A DNA stretch of 64,000 bases from Streptomyces sp. PH10-H1 (GCF_030063355.1 NZ_JASISZ010000033.1:1-64000); one strand, 5' to 3'; shown: positions 18,396 through 27,503, counted from the first letter of the stretch. The notes: a model not told the origin generated them from the sequence alone. Translations and numbers: made by a program.

Positions 18396-20516
18396 TTACG
18401 CGATGCCCAGCGTCCGCTTGAGGAAGGCCACCTGGAGGAGCAGCAGGTTCTCCGCGACCTCCTCCTGCGGGGTCATGTGGGTCACCCCGGACAGCGGGAG
18501 CACCTCGTGCGGCCGGCCGGCCGCCAGCAGCGCCGAGGACAGCCGCAGGGAGTGCGCGACCAGGACGTTGTCGTCAGCGAGGCCGTGGATGATCATCATC
18601 GGCCGGACCTGGTCCACCGCACCCGACAGACCCTCGTCGGTGACCACGGAGTTGGCCGCGTAGACCTCCGGCCGCTCGTCCGGACGGCCCAGATAGCGCT
18701 CGGTGTAGTGGGTGTCGTACAGCCGCAGATCGGTGACGGGCGCGCCCACGACACCCGCGTGGAAGACGTCCGGGCGGCGCAGTACGGCGAGCGCGGCGAG
18801 ATAGCCTCCGTAGGACCAGCCGCGGATCCCGACCCGTGACAGGTCCAGCGGGTACGACCCGGCGAGTGCGTGCAGTGCCTCGACCTGGTCGTCGAGGGTC
18901 ACTCCCGCGAAGTCATCGACGATGGCCTTCTCCCAGGCGGGGGAGCGGCCGGGGGTGCCGCGGCCGTCCGCGACGATCACCGCGAAGCCCTGGTCGGCGA
19001 ACCACTGCGAGGCCAGGTGGGCGTTGTGCGCGGCCACCACCCGCTGGCCGTGCGGACCGCCGTACGGGTCCATCAGGACGGGCAGCGGCCCGTCCCCTTC
19101 CCGGTATCCGGTGGGCAGCAGCACCGCCGCCGGGATCCGGCGCTCGCCCGCCTCGGTCAGCCGGACGTTCGCCCGCAGCACCGGCTGCTGCGCGTACGAG
19201 GTGATCACGGCGACCTGCTTGTCGTCCCGCAGCACCCGTACCCGCGCGCCGGCGGTGTCCGGTGTGGCGGAGGCGAGCACGGTCAGCGCCCCGGAACGGA
19301 CCGCCGAATGCACGCCCGGCTCGTCGGACACCCGGCTGACCCCGCGCTCGCTCACCCGGTAGACGTGGATCTCCCCGGTCTCGGCGGCGTCGGCCGTGGC
19401 ACCGGCCGAGGCCGACACCAGTACGTCGTCCGCGGTGATGTCCAGTACGGCCCTGACGTGCAACTGCGGTCCGGTCAGCGGCCGGTCACCGACGACCAGG
19501 ACGCGGGCGCCCGCCTCATCGGCGATACGCACCAGCTTCCCGTCCGGCGTCCAGGCCGGCACACCGGCGAAAAGATCAAGCCATTCCTGATCTTCCTCGG
19601 CGTGCACCGGCTGGGTGCGGCCCGAGCCGGTGTCGAGGCTCAGGAAGAGCTGGCTGCGCTGGTCACGGGCCTGGACGAGCAGCACGGGCGGGCCGGCGGC
19701 CGACCAGTGCACCTGCGCGAGATACGGGTAACGCTCGCGGTCCCACTCCACGTCCACCCGGGAACCGTCGAGGCCGATCAGCGCCAGCGTCACCTCCGCG
19801 TTGGGCGTACCGGCGGCCGGATAGGCGATCTCGGCCGGGCGCCGGTCCGGATGCGCCGGGTCGGCGATCCACCAGCGCTGTACGGGGGCCTCGTCGACCC
19901 GGGCGACCAGCAGCCGCTCACTGTCCGGCGACCACCAGAAGCCGCGGCTGCGGGCCATCTCCTCCTGCGCGATGAACTCCGCCAGCCCCCAGGTCACCTC
20001 GTCGCCGTCCGGTTCCGCCAGCGCCCGGTCGCCGCCCCCCTCGGCGTCGACGACTCGCAGCGCGCCCCCGGCGACGTACGCCACCCGGCGGCCGTCCGGC
20101 GACGGCCGCGGATCGACCACCGGTCCGGCGGCGGGCAGTTCACGCGCTGTGCCGGCCCGCAGCTCGGCCACGAACAGCCGGCCCGAAAGCGCGAACGCCG
20201 CCAGCTCCACGGCCTGGTCCACCGCATAACCGACCACTCCGGCCGAGCCCTCACGGCTGCGCTCGCGCCGCGCCCGCTCCTGCGCGGAGAGCTCCTCCCC
20301 GGCCCCCGACAGCAGCGCTCCCGGGTCCGCGGCGATCCGCTCCTGCCCCGAGGCCGGGTCGAGGATCCACAGCAGATTGGACGGGTCGGTCCCGGACCGG
20401 GACCGCAGAAACGCCACGCGTTCCCCGTCCGGTGAGACCGTGAACGACCTGGGCGCCCCGAGCGTGAAGCGCTGCGTACGGGCGTGCTGACGCGGAAACG
20501 AGAGCTCTTCAGTCAT
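18396..20516 (-). CDS. S9-family prolyl oligopeptidase / dipeptidyl aminopeptidase
   Basis: The protein has 706 residues. An N-terminal beta-propeller of DPP-IV type (repeated FTVSPDGERVAFL, PSPDGRRVAYV, WSPDSERLLVA) spans about 20-430. The alpha/beta hydrolase domain follows with the nucleophile Ser568 in GWSYGG, an acid at about Asp648 (GLADDN) and His680 (GVTHM). No signal peptide is visible, so it is probably cytoplasmic. There it would trim Pro-containing or short peptides, fitting peptide import nearby. TAGGGT seven bases before the ATG suggests a leaderless transcript. Confidence 0.9.
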   Translation of the reverse strand: MTEELSFPRQHARTQRFTLGAPRSFTVSPDGERVAFLRSRSGTDPSNLLWILDPASGQERIAADPGALLSGAGEELSAQERARRERSREGSAGVVGYAVDQAVELAAFALSGRLFVAELRAGTARELPAAGPVVDPRPSPDGRRVAYVAGGALRVVDAEGGGDRALAEPDGDEVTWGLAEFIAQEEMARSRGFWWSPDSERLLVARVDEAPVQRWWIADPAHPDRRPAEIAYPAAGTPNAEVTLALIGLDGSRVDVEWDRERYPYLAQVHWSAAGPPVLLVQARDQRSQLFLSLDTGSGRTQPVHAEEDQEWLDLFAGVPAWTPDGKLVRIADEAGARVLVVGDRPLTGPQLHVRAVLDITADDVLVSASAGATADAAETGEIHVYRVSERGVSRVSDEPGVHSAVRSGALTVLASATPDTAGARVRVLRDDKQVAVITSYAQQPVLRANVRLTEAGERRIPAAVLLPTGYREGDGPLPVLMDPYGGPHGQRVVAAHNAHLASQWFADQGFAVIVADGRGTPGRSPAWEKAIVDDFAGVTLDDQVEALHALAGSYPLDLSRVGIRGWSYGGYLAALAVLRRPDVFHAGVVGAPVTDLRLYDTHYTERYLGRPDERPEVYAANSVVTDEGLSGAVDQVRPMMIIHGLADDNVLVAHSLRLSSALLAAGRPHEVLPLSGVTHMTPQEEVAENLLLLQVAFLKRTLGIA

Positions 20517-20523
20517 GCCACCG

Positions 20524-20529
20524 ACCCTA
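20524..20529 (-). promoter_or_regulatory. Leaderless-type -10 for the S9 peptidase gene
   Basis: On the minus strand TAGGGT lies seven bases before the ATG at 20516, with no Shine-Dalgarno sequence between. The spacing places the transcription start at or near the A of the ATG. Confidence 0.5.
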
Positions 20530-20576
20530 GATGTCGCCGCAGGCCCCTACCGTCTCTGGCGGAAAACCGGCTATGC

Positions 20577-20614
20577 GCCCCCGCGTGCTTCTGTGCACCG
20601 AGATATGCGGGGGC
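20577..20614. repeat. Inverted repeat in the S9 peptidase / small membrane protein interval
   Basis: GCCCCCGC (20577-20584) pairs with GCGGGGGC (20607-20614). It is followed at 20630-20666 by a second dyad, CAGTTGC...GCAACTG. Both lie between divergent start sites and could be operator or leader structures. Confidence 0.35.
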
Positions 20615-20705
20615 ACGGAAAGTTATGATCAGTTGCCGTGTGCGGGTAAGGGTTAGTAGCAACTGGCAAGTGTCGTGCCCCTGCGTACCTGGGAGGTGAG
20701 CCGTT

Positions 20706-20900
20706 GTGGCACTTTCGATTTCGGCGGTGGTGCTGCTGCTGATCGTCGTGGCCCTGCTGGTGAGGAAGTCTGGGCTCAAGGGCGGTCACGCGGTGGCCTG
20801 CATCCTGCTCGGCTTCTATCTGGCGAGTTCTTCGGTGGCACCGACGATCCAGCAGCTCACGAACAGCCTCGCGGGCGTGATCGGGGGCTTCAAGTTCTGA
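20706..20900 (+). CDS. Small membrane protein upstream of mshB
   Basis: This 64-residue protein starts at a GTG with GGGAGGTGAG upstream. It has one strong N-terminal membrane helix (ISAVVLLLIVVALLV), a basic turn (RKSGLKGGH) and a second amphipathic helix (ACILLGFYLASSSVAPTIQQL). It ends IGGFKF. Its stop is only 25 bp before mshB. I do not know a function. Confidence 0.7.
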   Translation: MALSISAVVLLLIVVALLVRKSGLKGGHAVACILLGFYLASSSVAPTIQQLTNSLAGVIGGFKF

Positions 20901-20913
20901 GGGCTCCGAGCCG

Positions 20914-20919
20914 TACGCT
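20914..20919 (+). promoter_or_regulatory. Leaderless-type -10 for mshB
   Basis: TACGCT lies six bases before the ATG at 20926. Its position suggests that mshB has its own leaderless start in addition to read-through from the small upstream gene. Confidence 0.45.
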
Positions 20920-20925
20920 CTCCTC

Positions 20926-21786
20926 ATGAGCGATCTCCCTCCCAGGCGGCTGCTGCTCGTCCACGCGCACCCGGACGACGAGTCGATCAACAATGGCGCG
21001 ACGATGGCCAAGTACGCGGCCGAAGGCGCCCATGTCACCCTCGTGACCTGCACCCTCGGCGAAGAGGGCGAGGTCATCCCGACCGATCTCGCGCACCTCG
21101 CCGCGGACCGCGACGACACCCTCGGCCGGCATCGCGTCGGCGAACTGGCACACGCGATGGCCGAGCTCGGCGTCACCGACCACCGCTTCCTGGGCGGGCC
21201 GGGCCGCTACCGCGACTCGGGGATGATGGGCGTCGTCCAGAACGAGAACCCGGACTGCTTCTGGCAGGCCGATCTCGATGAGGCCGCCGGGCATCTCGTG
21301 GAGGTCATCCGCGAGGTCCGGCCGCAGGTCCTGGTCGCCTACGACCCGAACGGCGGCTACGGGCACCCCGACCACATCCAGGCGCACCGGGTCGCGATGC
21401 GCGCGGCGGAGCTGGCCGGGGCCGCGGGCCACGGCATCGAGAAGATCTACTGGAACTGCGTGCCGCGCTCCGTGGTCGAGGCGGGCTTCGCGGCGCTCAA
21501 GGCGGCGGGGAAAGAGATCCCCTTCGAAGGGATCGCCTCGGCCGACGACGTACCGGGTGTGGTGGACGACGCACAGGTGACGGCGGCCATCGACGGCACC
21601 GACTTCGCGGAGCGCAAGGCGGCGGCGATGCGGGCCCACTTCACCCAGATCGCGGTGGACGGCCCGTTCTTCGCGCTCTCCAACGACCTCGGACAGCCGC
21701 TCTTCGCCGCCGAGTACTACACGCTGGCGCGGGGCACCGCGGGCGGCGGGCGCGAGGACGATCTCTTCGCCGGGGTGCGGGTATGA
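20926..21786 (+). CDS. mshB: N-acetyl-1-D-myo-inositol-2-amino-2-deoxy-alpha-D-glucopyranoside deacetylase
   Basis: The 286-residue protein is a LmbE-like zinc deacetylase. AHPDDE near residue 13 and YGHPDHIQAHR near residue 145 supply the His/Asp/His zinc site. The stretches TCTLGEEGEVIPTDLAHLAAD, GGPGRYRDSGMMG and DPNGGYGHPDH match MshB more closely than the Mca amidase. MshB removes acetate from GlcNAc-Ins in mycothiol biosynthesis, the main low-molecular-weight thiol of actinobacteria. The next gene starts at its stop with an ATGA overlap. Confidence 0.92.
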   Translation: MSDLPPRRLLLVHAHPDDESINNGATMAKYAAEGAHVTLVTCTLGEEGEVIPTDLAHLAADRDDTLGRHRVGELAHAMAELGVTDHRFLGGPGRYRDSGMMGVVQNENPDCFWQADLDEAAGHLVEVIREVRPQVLVAYDPNGGYGHPDHIQAHRVAMRAAELAGAAGHGIEKIYWNCVPRSVVEAGFAALKAAGKEIPFEGIASADDVPGVVDDAQVTAAIDGTDFAERKAAAMRAHFTQIAVDGPFFALSNDLGQPLFAAEYYTLARGTAGGGREDDLFAGVRV

Positions 21787-22154
21787 GCACGGCGCCGCGG
21801 ATCGTGTCGTACCTCGTGCTCGCGGTGCTCGCCGCGCTGGTAGGCGGGGCGGGCGCGCTGGTGCAGGACGGCTGGTTCCCCGGCGGCCTGCTGCTCGCGC
21901 TGGCGGGCGTGGCGGGGCTGTTCTACGGCGGTGTGAAGCTCACCGGCACCCGGCTGGGAGCGGTGGTGCCGGCCGGCGTGTGGCTCATTACGGTGATGCT
22001 GCTCAGCTCCGCGCGGTCCGAGGGCGACTTCCTCTTCGCGGCCGGTATCGGCCCGTACATCTATCTGCTGGGAGGAGCGATGGTGGGAGTGATCTGTGCC
22101 ACTCTTCCCCAATTGCCCTCATCTGGGGCGAATGACGCCCGACTTGGCGGCTGA
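21783..22154 (+). CDS. Four-helix membrane protein (DUF6113-like) coupled to mshB
   Basis: The protein has 123 residues. Its ATG overlaps the mshB stop (ATGA), so the two are translationally coupled. It has four closely packed hydrophobic segments: IVSYLVLAVLAALVGGAGALV, LLLALAGVAGLFYGGV, AVVPAGVWLITVMLLSS and IGPYIYLLGGAMVGVICATL. There are no polar catalytic motifs. I recall the same gene after mshB in other Streptomyces. The function is unknown. Confidence 0.75.
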   Translation: MSTAPRIVSYLVLAVLAALVGGAGALVQDGWFPGGLLLALAGVAGLFYGGVKLTGTRLGAVVPAGVWLITVMLLSSARSEGDFLFAAGIGPYIYLLGGAMVGVICATLPQLPSSGANDARLGG

Positions 22155-22293
22155 CCCGGTGTCCATGGTGTGCTGAGCGGTGAGCGTTCCACCGGTCGGG
22201 GGATCGCTTCGGCGCCGCCCAGTATGGTGGTGCGCGCTGGCGAGCCGCCTGAGGATGGCCGTGAGGTGGCGAAGCTAACCGGGAGAGCCTGCT

Positions 22294-24384
22294 TTGAGTC
22301 GTGAAACTGACAGTTCGTCCTCCGGAAACCAGGGGGGTCGCGGCGGAGCCGCGTACCCGTCGGGCACGCCGCCGTACGGAACGCGCCCGTTTCCGTCGCT
22401 GCACCCGCAGGAGGGGCCGCAGGACGGCGACGCCGCGCCCGAGGGGCCGGTGCCGGCCGCTCCGGAGCAGCCCAGGACCGAGACCACGATGACCACCAGG
22501 ATCCGGATCAACATCCCCGGATCCCGGCCGATCCCGCCGCTGGTCATGCGCACCCCCGTCGAGGACCGCACCCCGGCGGGCCCCGGCGGCGATGCGGAAC
22601 CGGGCCGTCCGGCGTCCAGTTGGAACGCCGTGCCGGCGCCCGAGCCGGCCGCGGAGCCGGTGGCCGAACCGGAACCGGCCTCCGAGCCGGAGCGGACCAG
22701 CGACTGGTTCGCACCGCGCAAGCCCGGCGCGGCGGCGCCCGCGCCGCCCCTCGCGTCCGGTCCCGCCCGTCCGCCGGTACCGGCGCCGGACGGCACGCAG
22801 CCGAGCGGTCCCGCCGGTCCGCAGATTCCCGGCGGGCGTCGCGACCCCCGTCCCGGCGCACGCCAGGACCCCGCACGCCAGGACCCCGCGGGCCCGGCGC
22901 CCTCGGGCCCGTATCTGGCCCCGCCGATGGGCGTACCGCTCGGTGGCACCGGTCCCGGCCCCGGTCCCTTCGACGAGGATCCGGAAGGCGCCGTCTGGCC
23001 CGGTGCCAACCCGCTGGCGCCGCAGGACCCCACGTTCAGCGACCCGGCCTACTCCGACCCCGGGTTCGGCGACCCCGCGTTCGGTGCACCGGGCGGCGCG
23101 TCGGGGACGGCCGACCGGAACACCCCCTTCCCCGCCTACCAGCCGCCCGCGGGCATGGCCCCGCAGGAACCGGCAGGACCGACCTCCGGTCCGGTGACCG
23201 GTGGGGTCCGGCTGCCCCAGACAGGTCCCGGCGGCCCGGGCGGTCCGGCCGGCCCCGGTGCCTCCAGCGGTCCCGGTGCTCCCGCCGCCTCCGGTGCTCC
23301 CGGCGGGCGAGTGTCGGGCGACACCCTGGTCAGCGGCATCCCCACCGTGCCCTCCTCCGGGTCCAGGACGCCGCCGGCCGGCGGCGAGGACTCGTACCGC
23401 TTCGAGGCGGACAGCACTCCCGCGCCCAAGGGCCGGTCCAAGGTGATATTGGCGGGCGTCGTCCTGGTCGGCCTCGCGGGTGTCGCCTACGGCGCCGGCC
23501 TGCTGATGGACCACTCGGAAGTGCCCAAGCGCACCACCGTCCTCGGCGTCGACATCGGCGGAAAGTCGCGGGACGACGCCGTCAAGTCGCTCGACGCGAA
23601 GCTCGGCACCCGTATCTCGGCTCCGCTCAAGGTGAAGATCGGTGCCCGGACGCTGGAGCTCAAGCCCTCGGTGGCCGGACTCTCGGTCGACAACCCGGCC
23701 ACCGTCCGGGCCGTCGCGCACACCGACTACAACCCGGTCTCGGTGATCGGCTCGCTCCTCGGCGGAGCGCGACAGGCCGAACCGGTGCTGATCGAGGACG
23801 ACGAGAAGCTGAAGTCCGCGCTGCAGAATCTGTCGCAGCAGGCGGCCGACGGGTCCGGTTCCGAGGGCATGGTGAAGTTCGTCAACGGCAAGGCCGTCGG
23901 CGTACCGGGCTCGCCGCGGCTGGCGCTCGACGTCGACGGCTCGATGAAGAAGGTCGCCGCCGCGTACCGGACGCGCGCCGAGACGGGCCGGGACCAGCCG
24001 GTGGAGCTCACCGCCACGACCGTGCAGCCGAAGGTCACCCAGGCAGAGATCGACCGGGCGCTCGCCGACTTCGGAAAGACCGCGATGGCCGGGATCATCA
24101 CCGTGAAGACCGATGGCGCGCACAAGGTCCCGTTCGGCCCGAACAAGTCGCTTCCCAAGTTCCTGACGATGGTCGCGGACGACTCGGGCAAGCTGCAGCC
24201 CTCCTTCGACCTGGCCGTCCTCAAGGATCTGTACGGCAAGGTGTTCACCGGTGTGCTCCTGGAGCGGGACAACGGCACGAAGACCGCCGTCACCCCCAAG
24301 GACGTCGCCGACGCGATGCTGCCGGCGCTGCAGACGGCGGACCCGTCCAAGAAGACGGTCGTGATCCCGCACGTGGCGCAGTAA
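22294..24384 (+). CDS. Bitopic protein with long Pro-rich N-terminus and external PG_binding_4 domain
   Basis: The protein has 696 residues and starts at a TTG (22294) behind GGGAGAG. The first 380 residues are low complexity, rich in Pro, Gly and Ala, with repeats such as DPARQDPA and SDPAYSDPGFGDPAFG. A single membrane helix (VILAGVVLVGLAGVAYGAGLL) comes near residue 390. The outer part starts VPKRTTVLGVDIGGKSRDDAVKSLDAKL, the start of a YoaR/VanW-type PG_binding_4 repeat, and a second copy-like segment follows (QAEIDRALADFGKTAMAG). No VanW catalytic-type domain follows. It may connect cytoplasmic partners to the wall. The start is 140 bp after the DUF6113-like gene. Confidence 0.8.
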   Translation: MSRETDSSSSGNQGGRGGAAYPSGTPPYGTRPFPSLHPQEGPQDGDAAPEGPVPAAPEQPRTETTMTTRIRINIPGSRPIPPLVMRTPVEDRTPAGPGGDAEPGRPASSWNAVPAPEPAAEPVAEPEPASEPERTSDWFAPRKPGAAAPAPPLASGPARPPVPAPDGTQPSGPAGPQIPGGRRDPRPGARQDPARQDPAGPAPSGPYLAPPMGVPLGGTGPGPGPFDEDPEGAVWPGANPLAPQDPTFSDPAYSDPGFGDPAFGAPGGASGTADRNTPFPAYQPPAGMAPQEPAGPTSGPVTGGVRLPQTGPGGPGGPAGPGASSGPGAPAASGAPGGRVSGDTLVSGIPTVPSSGSRTPPAGGEDSYRFEADSTPAPKGRSKVILAGVVLVGLAGVAYGAGLLMDHSEVPKRTTVLGVDIGGKSRDDAVKSLDAKLGTRISAPLKVKIGARTLELKPSVAGLSVDNPATVRAVAHTDYNPVSVIGSLLGGARQAEPVLIEDDEKLKSALQNLSQQAADGSGSEGMVKFVNGKAVGVPGSPRLALDVDGSMKKVAAAYRTRAETGRDQPVELTATTVQPKVTQAEIDRALADFGKTAMAGIITVKTDGAHKVPFGPNKSLPKFLTMVADDSGKLQPSFDLAVLKDLYGKVFTGVLLERDNGTKTAVTPKDVADAMLPALQTADPSKKTVVIPHVAQ

Positions 24385-24462
24385 CGCGCGGCCCCGCACC
24401 GGGACCCGGGACCCCGGCCCCCCGGCGCGTGATCCATGGGCCAGGGACCGGGTCCGTGAACC

Positions 24463-24490
24463 CTTCCCCATGACATCTGTCATGGGGAAG
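24463..24490. promoter_or_regulatory. Perfect 13-bp palindrome upstream of ABC/two-component operon
   Basis: CTTCCCCATGACA (24463-24475), TC, then TGTCATGGGGAAG (24478-24490) form a perfect dyad, 52 bp before the ATPase start at 24543. The core ATGACA-N2-TGTCAT looks like a site for a dimeric NarL/FixJ response regulator, and one is encoded at 27574 in the same cluster. It is too short in loop for an efficient hairpin terminator. Confidence 0.7.
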
Positions 24491-24542
24491 ACACGATGTC
24501 CGGCACTGCCGGGAGGACGCGCGTCTCGGCGAAGCTGAGTCC

Positions 24543-25499
24543 ATGACCGCAACAGCCGTACCGACCGCGACCGACGGGCCCGCCACGGGCGAGCCCGTGG
24601 TCGGCTTCAGCGGTGTGAACAAGAGCTTCGGCCCTGTCCACGCCGTCGCCGACCTCACCCTGACCCTGCACCCCGGTGAGACCGCGGCGCTGCTCGGTCC
24701 CAATGGAGCCGGCAAGTCGTCGGCCCTCGATCTGCTCCTCGGGCTGCGCAACCCCGACTCCGGCAGCATCAAGGTCTTCGGCACCAGCCCGGCGCAGGCC
24801 ATCGCGCAGGGCCGGGTCGGCGCGATGCTGCAGAGCGGCGGGCTCATGGAGGACGTGACGGTACGGGAGATCATCTCCCTGGCCTGCGCCCTGCATCCGC
24901 GCGCCCACCCCGTCGACGAGGTGCTGGCCACCGCCGATATCGCCGACCTCGGCAACCGCATGGTCAACAAGCTCTCCGGCGGCCAGGAACAGCGCGTCCG
25001 CTTCGCGCTCGCCACCGCGGGCGCCAACGACCTGATCGTGCTCGACGAGCCGACCGTCGGCATGGACGTCACCGCCCGCCAGGCGTTCTGGGCGACGATG
25101 CGCCGCCAGGTCGACGAGGGCCGCACGGTGCTGTTCGCCACCCACTACCTGGAGGAGGCGGACGCGATCGCCGACCGCGTCCTGGTCCTGCACCGCGGCC
25201 GGCTCATCGCCGACGGCACCGCCGCCGAGATCAAGGCGCGGGCTGGCGCCCGCCGGATCACGTTCGACCTCCAGGGCACGATCGACGAGGCGGCGCTCAA
25301 GGCGCTGCCGAACCTGGTGGGTGTCGAGGTGTCCGGGGCCACCGTCCGGATCCGCTCCGACGACGCCGACGCGACGGTGCACGCGGTCTACGGCCTCGGG
25401 CTCTACCCCCGCAACCTCGAAGTCGCGGGCCTCGGCCTGGAGCAGGCGTTCCTCGCCATCACCGACGCAGCATCCGCCGAGGAGGCGGGAGAGCGATGA
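24543..25499 (+). CDS. ABC-2 type exporter ATP-binding protein
   Basis: The protein has 318 residues. It shows Walker A (GPNGAGKSS), the signature LSGGQEQRV, Walker B (LIVLDEPTVGMD) and the switch FATHYLEEADAIAD. A C-terminal domain of about 80 residues (ITFDLQGTIDEAALKALPNL) is typical of drug/lantibiotic/lipid exporter ATPases of the CcmA/DrrA group. It is the first gene of an ATPase-permease-kinase-regulator set. The permease overlaps its stop (ATGA). Confidence 0.9.
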   Translation: MTATAVPTATDGPATGEPVVGFSGVNKSFGPVHAVADLTLTLHPGETAALLGPNGAGKSSALDLLLGLRNPDSGSIKVFGTSPAQAIAQGRVGAMLQSGGLMEDVTVREIISLACALHPRAHPVDEVLATADIADLGNRMVNKLSGGQEQRVRFALATAGANDLIVLDEPTVGMDVTARQAFWATMRRQVDEGRTVLFATHYLEEADAIADRVLVLHRGRLIADGTAAEIKARAGARRITFDLQGTIDEAALKALPNLVGVEVSGATVRIRSDDADATVHAVYGLGLYPRNLEVAGLGLEQAFLAITDAASAEEAGER

Positions 25500-26236
25500 A
25501 GACTCTGATCAAGCTGGAGATCCTGCGCGTCCTGCGCAACAAGAAGTTCATGTTCTTCTCGGTGATCTATCCGCCGCTGCTCTTCCTGATCTTCACGGCG
25601 GGCACCGATCCCTCCTCGAAGCTGCCCGGCACCGATCTGTCGAGGGTCGCGTACTTCATGGTCGCGATGTCCGCGTTCGGCGCGATGACGGCCGTCCTCA
25701 TGGGCAACGCGGAGCGGATCGCCCGTGAGCGGGAGAAGGGCTGGGTACGCCAGCTGCGGCTGACCGCGCTGCCCGGCCGCGGTTACGTCACGGCGAAGAT
25801 CGCCTCGGCGGCCACCATCAGCCTTCCGTCGATCGTGCTCGTCATGCTGGTCGGCGCGAGTGTGAAGCAGGTGCGTCTCGACGCCTGGCAGTGGGCCGCG
25901 ATCCTGCTGTGCAGCTGGGCCGGCAGCTTCGTCTTCGCCGCGCTCGGCGTGGCCATCGGCTACGTCTCCACCGCCGATGTCGCCCGGCCGGTCTCGATGA
26001 TCGCCTACTTCGCGCTGGCCCTGCTCGGTGGTCTGTGGGTGCCCTTCACCTCCTTCCCGCAGTGGATGCAGAACATCGCCGAATACCTGCCGGCCCGCCC
26101 CTACGCGGCGCTCGGCCAGGCCGTCGAGCTCGGTGACGCCCCGCATGTGAAGGACATCGCGATCCTCATCGTCTACCTGCTGGTCTTCGCGGGCGGTGCG
26201 GCGTATCTGTACCGCAAGGACACCCAGAAGGCGTGA
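25496..26236 (+). CDS. ABC-2 type exporter permease
   Basis: The protein has 246 residues and about six helices, starting MKTLIKLEILRVLRNKKFMFFSVIYPPLLFLIF. NAERIAREREKGWVRQLRLTALPGRGYVTAKI is the cytoplasmic elbow region of ABC2_membrane proteins. GGLWVPFTSFPQWMQNIAEYLPARPYAALGQ is the conserved re-entrant loop. With the ATPase it should export a lipid-like, peptide or antibiotic substrate. The layout resembles the B. subtilis exporters controlled by DesK-like kinases. Confidence 0.9.
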   Translation: MKTLIKLEILRVLRNKKFMFFSVIYPPLLFLIFTAGTDPSSKLPGTDLSRVAYFMVAMSAFGAMTAVLMGNAERIAREREKGWVRQLRLTALPGRGYVTAKIASAATISLPSIVLVMLVGASVKQVRLDAWQWAAILLCSWAGSFVFAALGVAIGYVSTADVARPVSMIAYFALALLGGLWVPFTSFPQWMQNIAEYLPARPYAALGQAVELGDAPHVKDIAILIVYLLVFAGGAAYLYRKDTQKA

Positions 26237-26240
26237 CACC

Positions 26241-27503
26241 GTGGATCCCGTGAAGTCTGTGGACGGCGTGAGCGCCGGAATCAAGAACTGGCCGCCGTGG
26301 CGGGAGGAGGTGGAGTCCGCGGACTCCACCTCCATGGGGCGCGCGCCGGAGAACCGCCGGCAGGCGCTGGTGAAGCTGCTGTGGATCGCGATCTGGATGC
26401 TCTACCTGGGCGCTCCGCTGGACGACCTCATCCACGCCGGCCACGGCGTCCCCGTGACCGTGATCGCCTCGCTCGGCCTGGCCGCGTTCGTCGTCGGGTA
26501 CCTGGCGCTGGTCTTCCTGCGCACCAACACCGACGAGCAGGATCGCTGGGTCTACGGGGCGCTGTGCGCGCTGTCCGCGCTGGCGGTGGCCACCTCGGCC
26601 GCCTTCGGCAAGCCCTGGCTGGTGCTCTTCGTCTACGTATCGGTCGCGTGCGGGGCGGTGCTGCCCCCGCGCCGGTCGCGCTGGCTGATCCCGGCCGTCA
26701 CGGCGGTACTCGCCGCGATCGGATCGGTCGTCGACAACGCCGGGGAGCTCTTCCCCGCACTACTGATCCCTTGCCTCCTCGGAGGGTTCGCGATGGTGGG
26801 CATCAGACAACTCGTCCAGACGATGCGGGAGCTGCGCGAGGCGCGGGAGACCGTGGCGCAGCTCGCCGCGACAGAGGAACGCCTGCGGCTCGCGCGCGAC
26901 CTCCACGATCTGCTCGGCCACTCGCTGTCCTTGATCACGCTCAAGAGCGAGCTGGCCGGGCGGATGCTCCCGGACCGTCCGCTGGACGCCGCGCAGCAGG
27001 TCTCCGACATCGAGCGGGTCAGCCGGCAGGCGCTCGTCGACGTCCGCGAGGCGGTGAGCGGCTACCGCCGCCCCACCCTGGCGACCGAGCTGGCCGGCGC
27101 CCGTACGGCGCTGGCCGCCGCGGGCGTCACCGCGGACTTCCCCGCGGACCTCCCGGTCACGGTGGAACAGACGCTTCCGTCCCTCGCCCCCGACACCGAG
27201 GGCGCGCTGGCCTGGGCCCTTCGCGAAGCGATCACCAACGTCATCCGCCACAGCGGAGCGACCCGCTGTGTGATCACCCTGGCCGAGGAGGCAGACGACG
27301 GCGGCGGCACCGTCAGCCTCACCGTCACGGACAACGGCCACGGCCCCGCCCGCAGCCCGGGCAACGGTCTCACCGGCCTGGAGGAGCGCCTGCTGCTCGC
27401 CGGCGGCAGCCTCACCGCCGGCCCGGCGGCCCCCACCGGATTCACCCTCCGCGCGAGCGTGCCGCGCCGCGCCCCCGTGGCGACGGGCCCGCCCGTCGGA
27501 TGA
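26241..27503 (+). CDS. DesK-like sensor histidine kinase
   Basis: The protein has about 420 residues from the GTG at 26241, four bases after the permease stop. A variable N-terminus of about 35 residues precedes four or five membrane helices (about 50-175). A HisKA_3 dimerisation box follows, with the phospho-accepting His in RDLHDLLGHSLSLI, then a HATPase domain with REAITNVIRHSGA (N box) and TDNGHGPARSPGNGLTGLEERL (G boxes). Such kinases sense membrane state or the exporter's substrate. No large outer domain is present, so the signal is probably read within the membrane. Confidence 0.9.
   Translation: MDPVKSVDGVSAGIKNWPPWREEVESADSTSMGRAPENRRQALVKLLWIAIWMLYLGAPLDDLIHAGHGVPVTVIASLGLAAFVVGYLALVFLRTNTDEQDRWVYGALCALSALAVATSAAFGKPWLVLFVYVSVACGAVLPPRRSRWLIPAVTAVLAAIGSVVDNAGELFPALLIPCLLGGFAMVGIRQLVQTMRELREARETVAQLAATEERLRLARDLHDLLGHSLSLITLKSELAGRMLPDRPLDAAQQVSDIERVSRQALVDVREAVSGYRRPTLATELAGARTALAAAGVTADFPADLPVTVEQTLPSLAPDTEGALAWALREAITNVIRHSGATRCVITLAEEADDGGGTVSLTVTDNGHGPARSPGNGLTGLEERLLLAGGSLTAGPAAPTGFTLRASVPRRAPVATGPPVG

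Noticed and set aside
22003..24552. 849-codon open frame on the minus strand across the PG_binding_4 gene
   Set aside because: It is antisense to a gene with a clear signal-anchor and domain. Its composition (Arg/Gly/Asp/Val) is the usual shadow of high-GC coding DNA.
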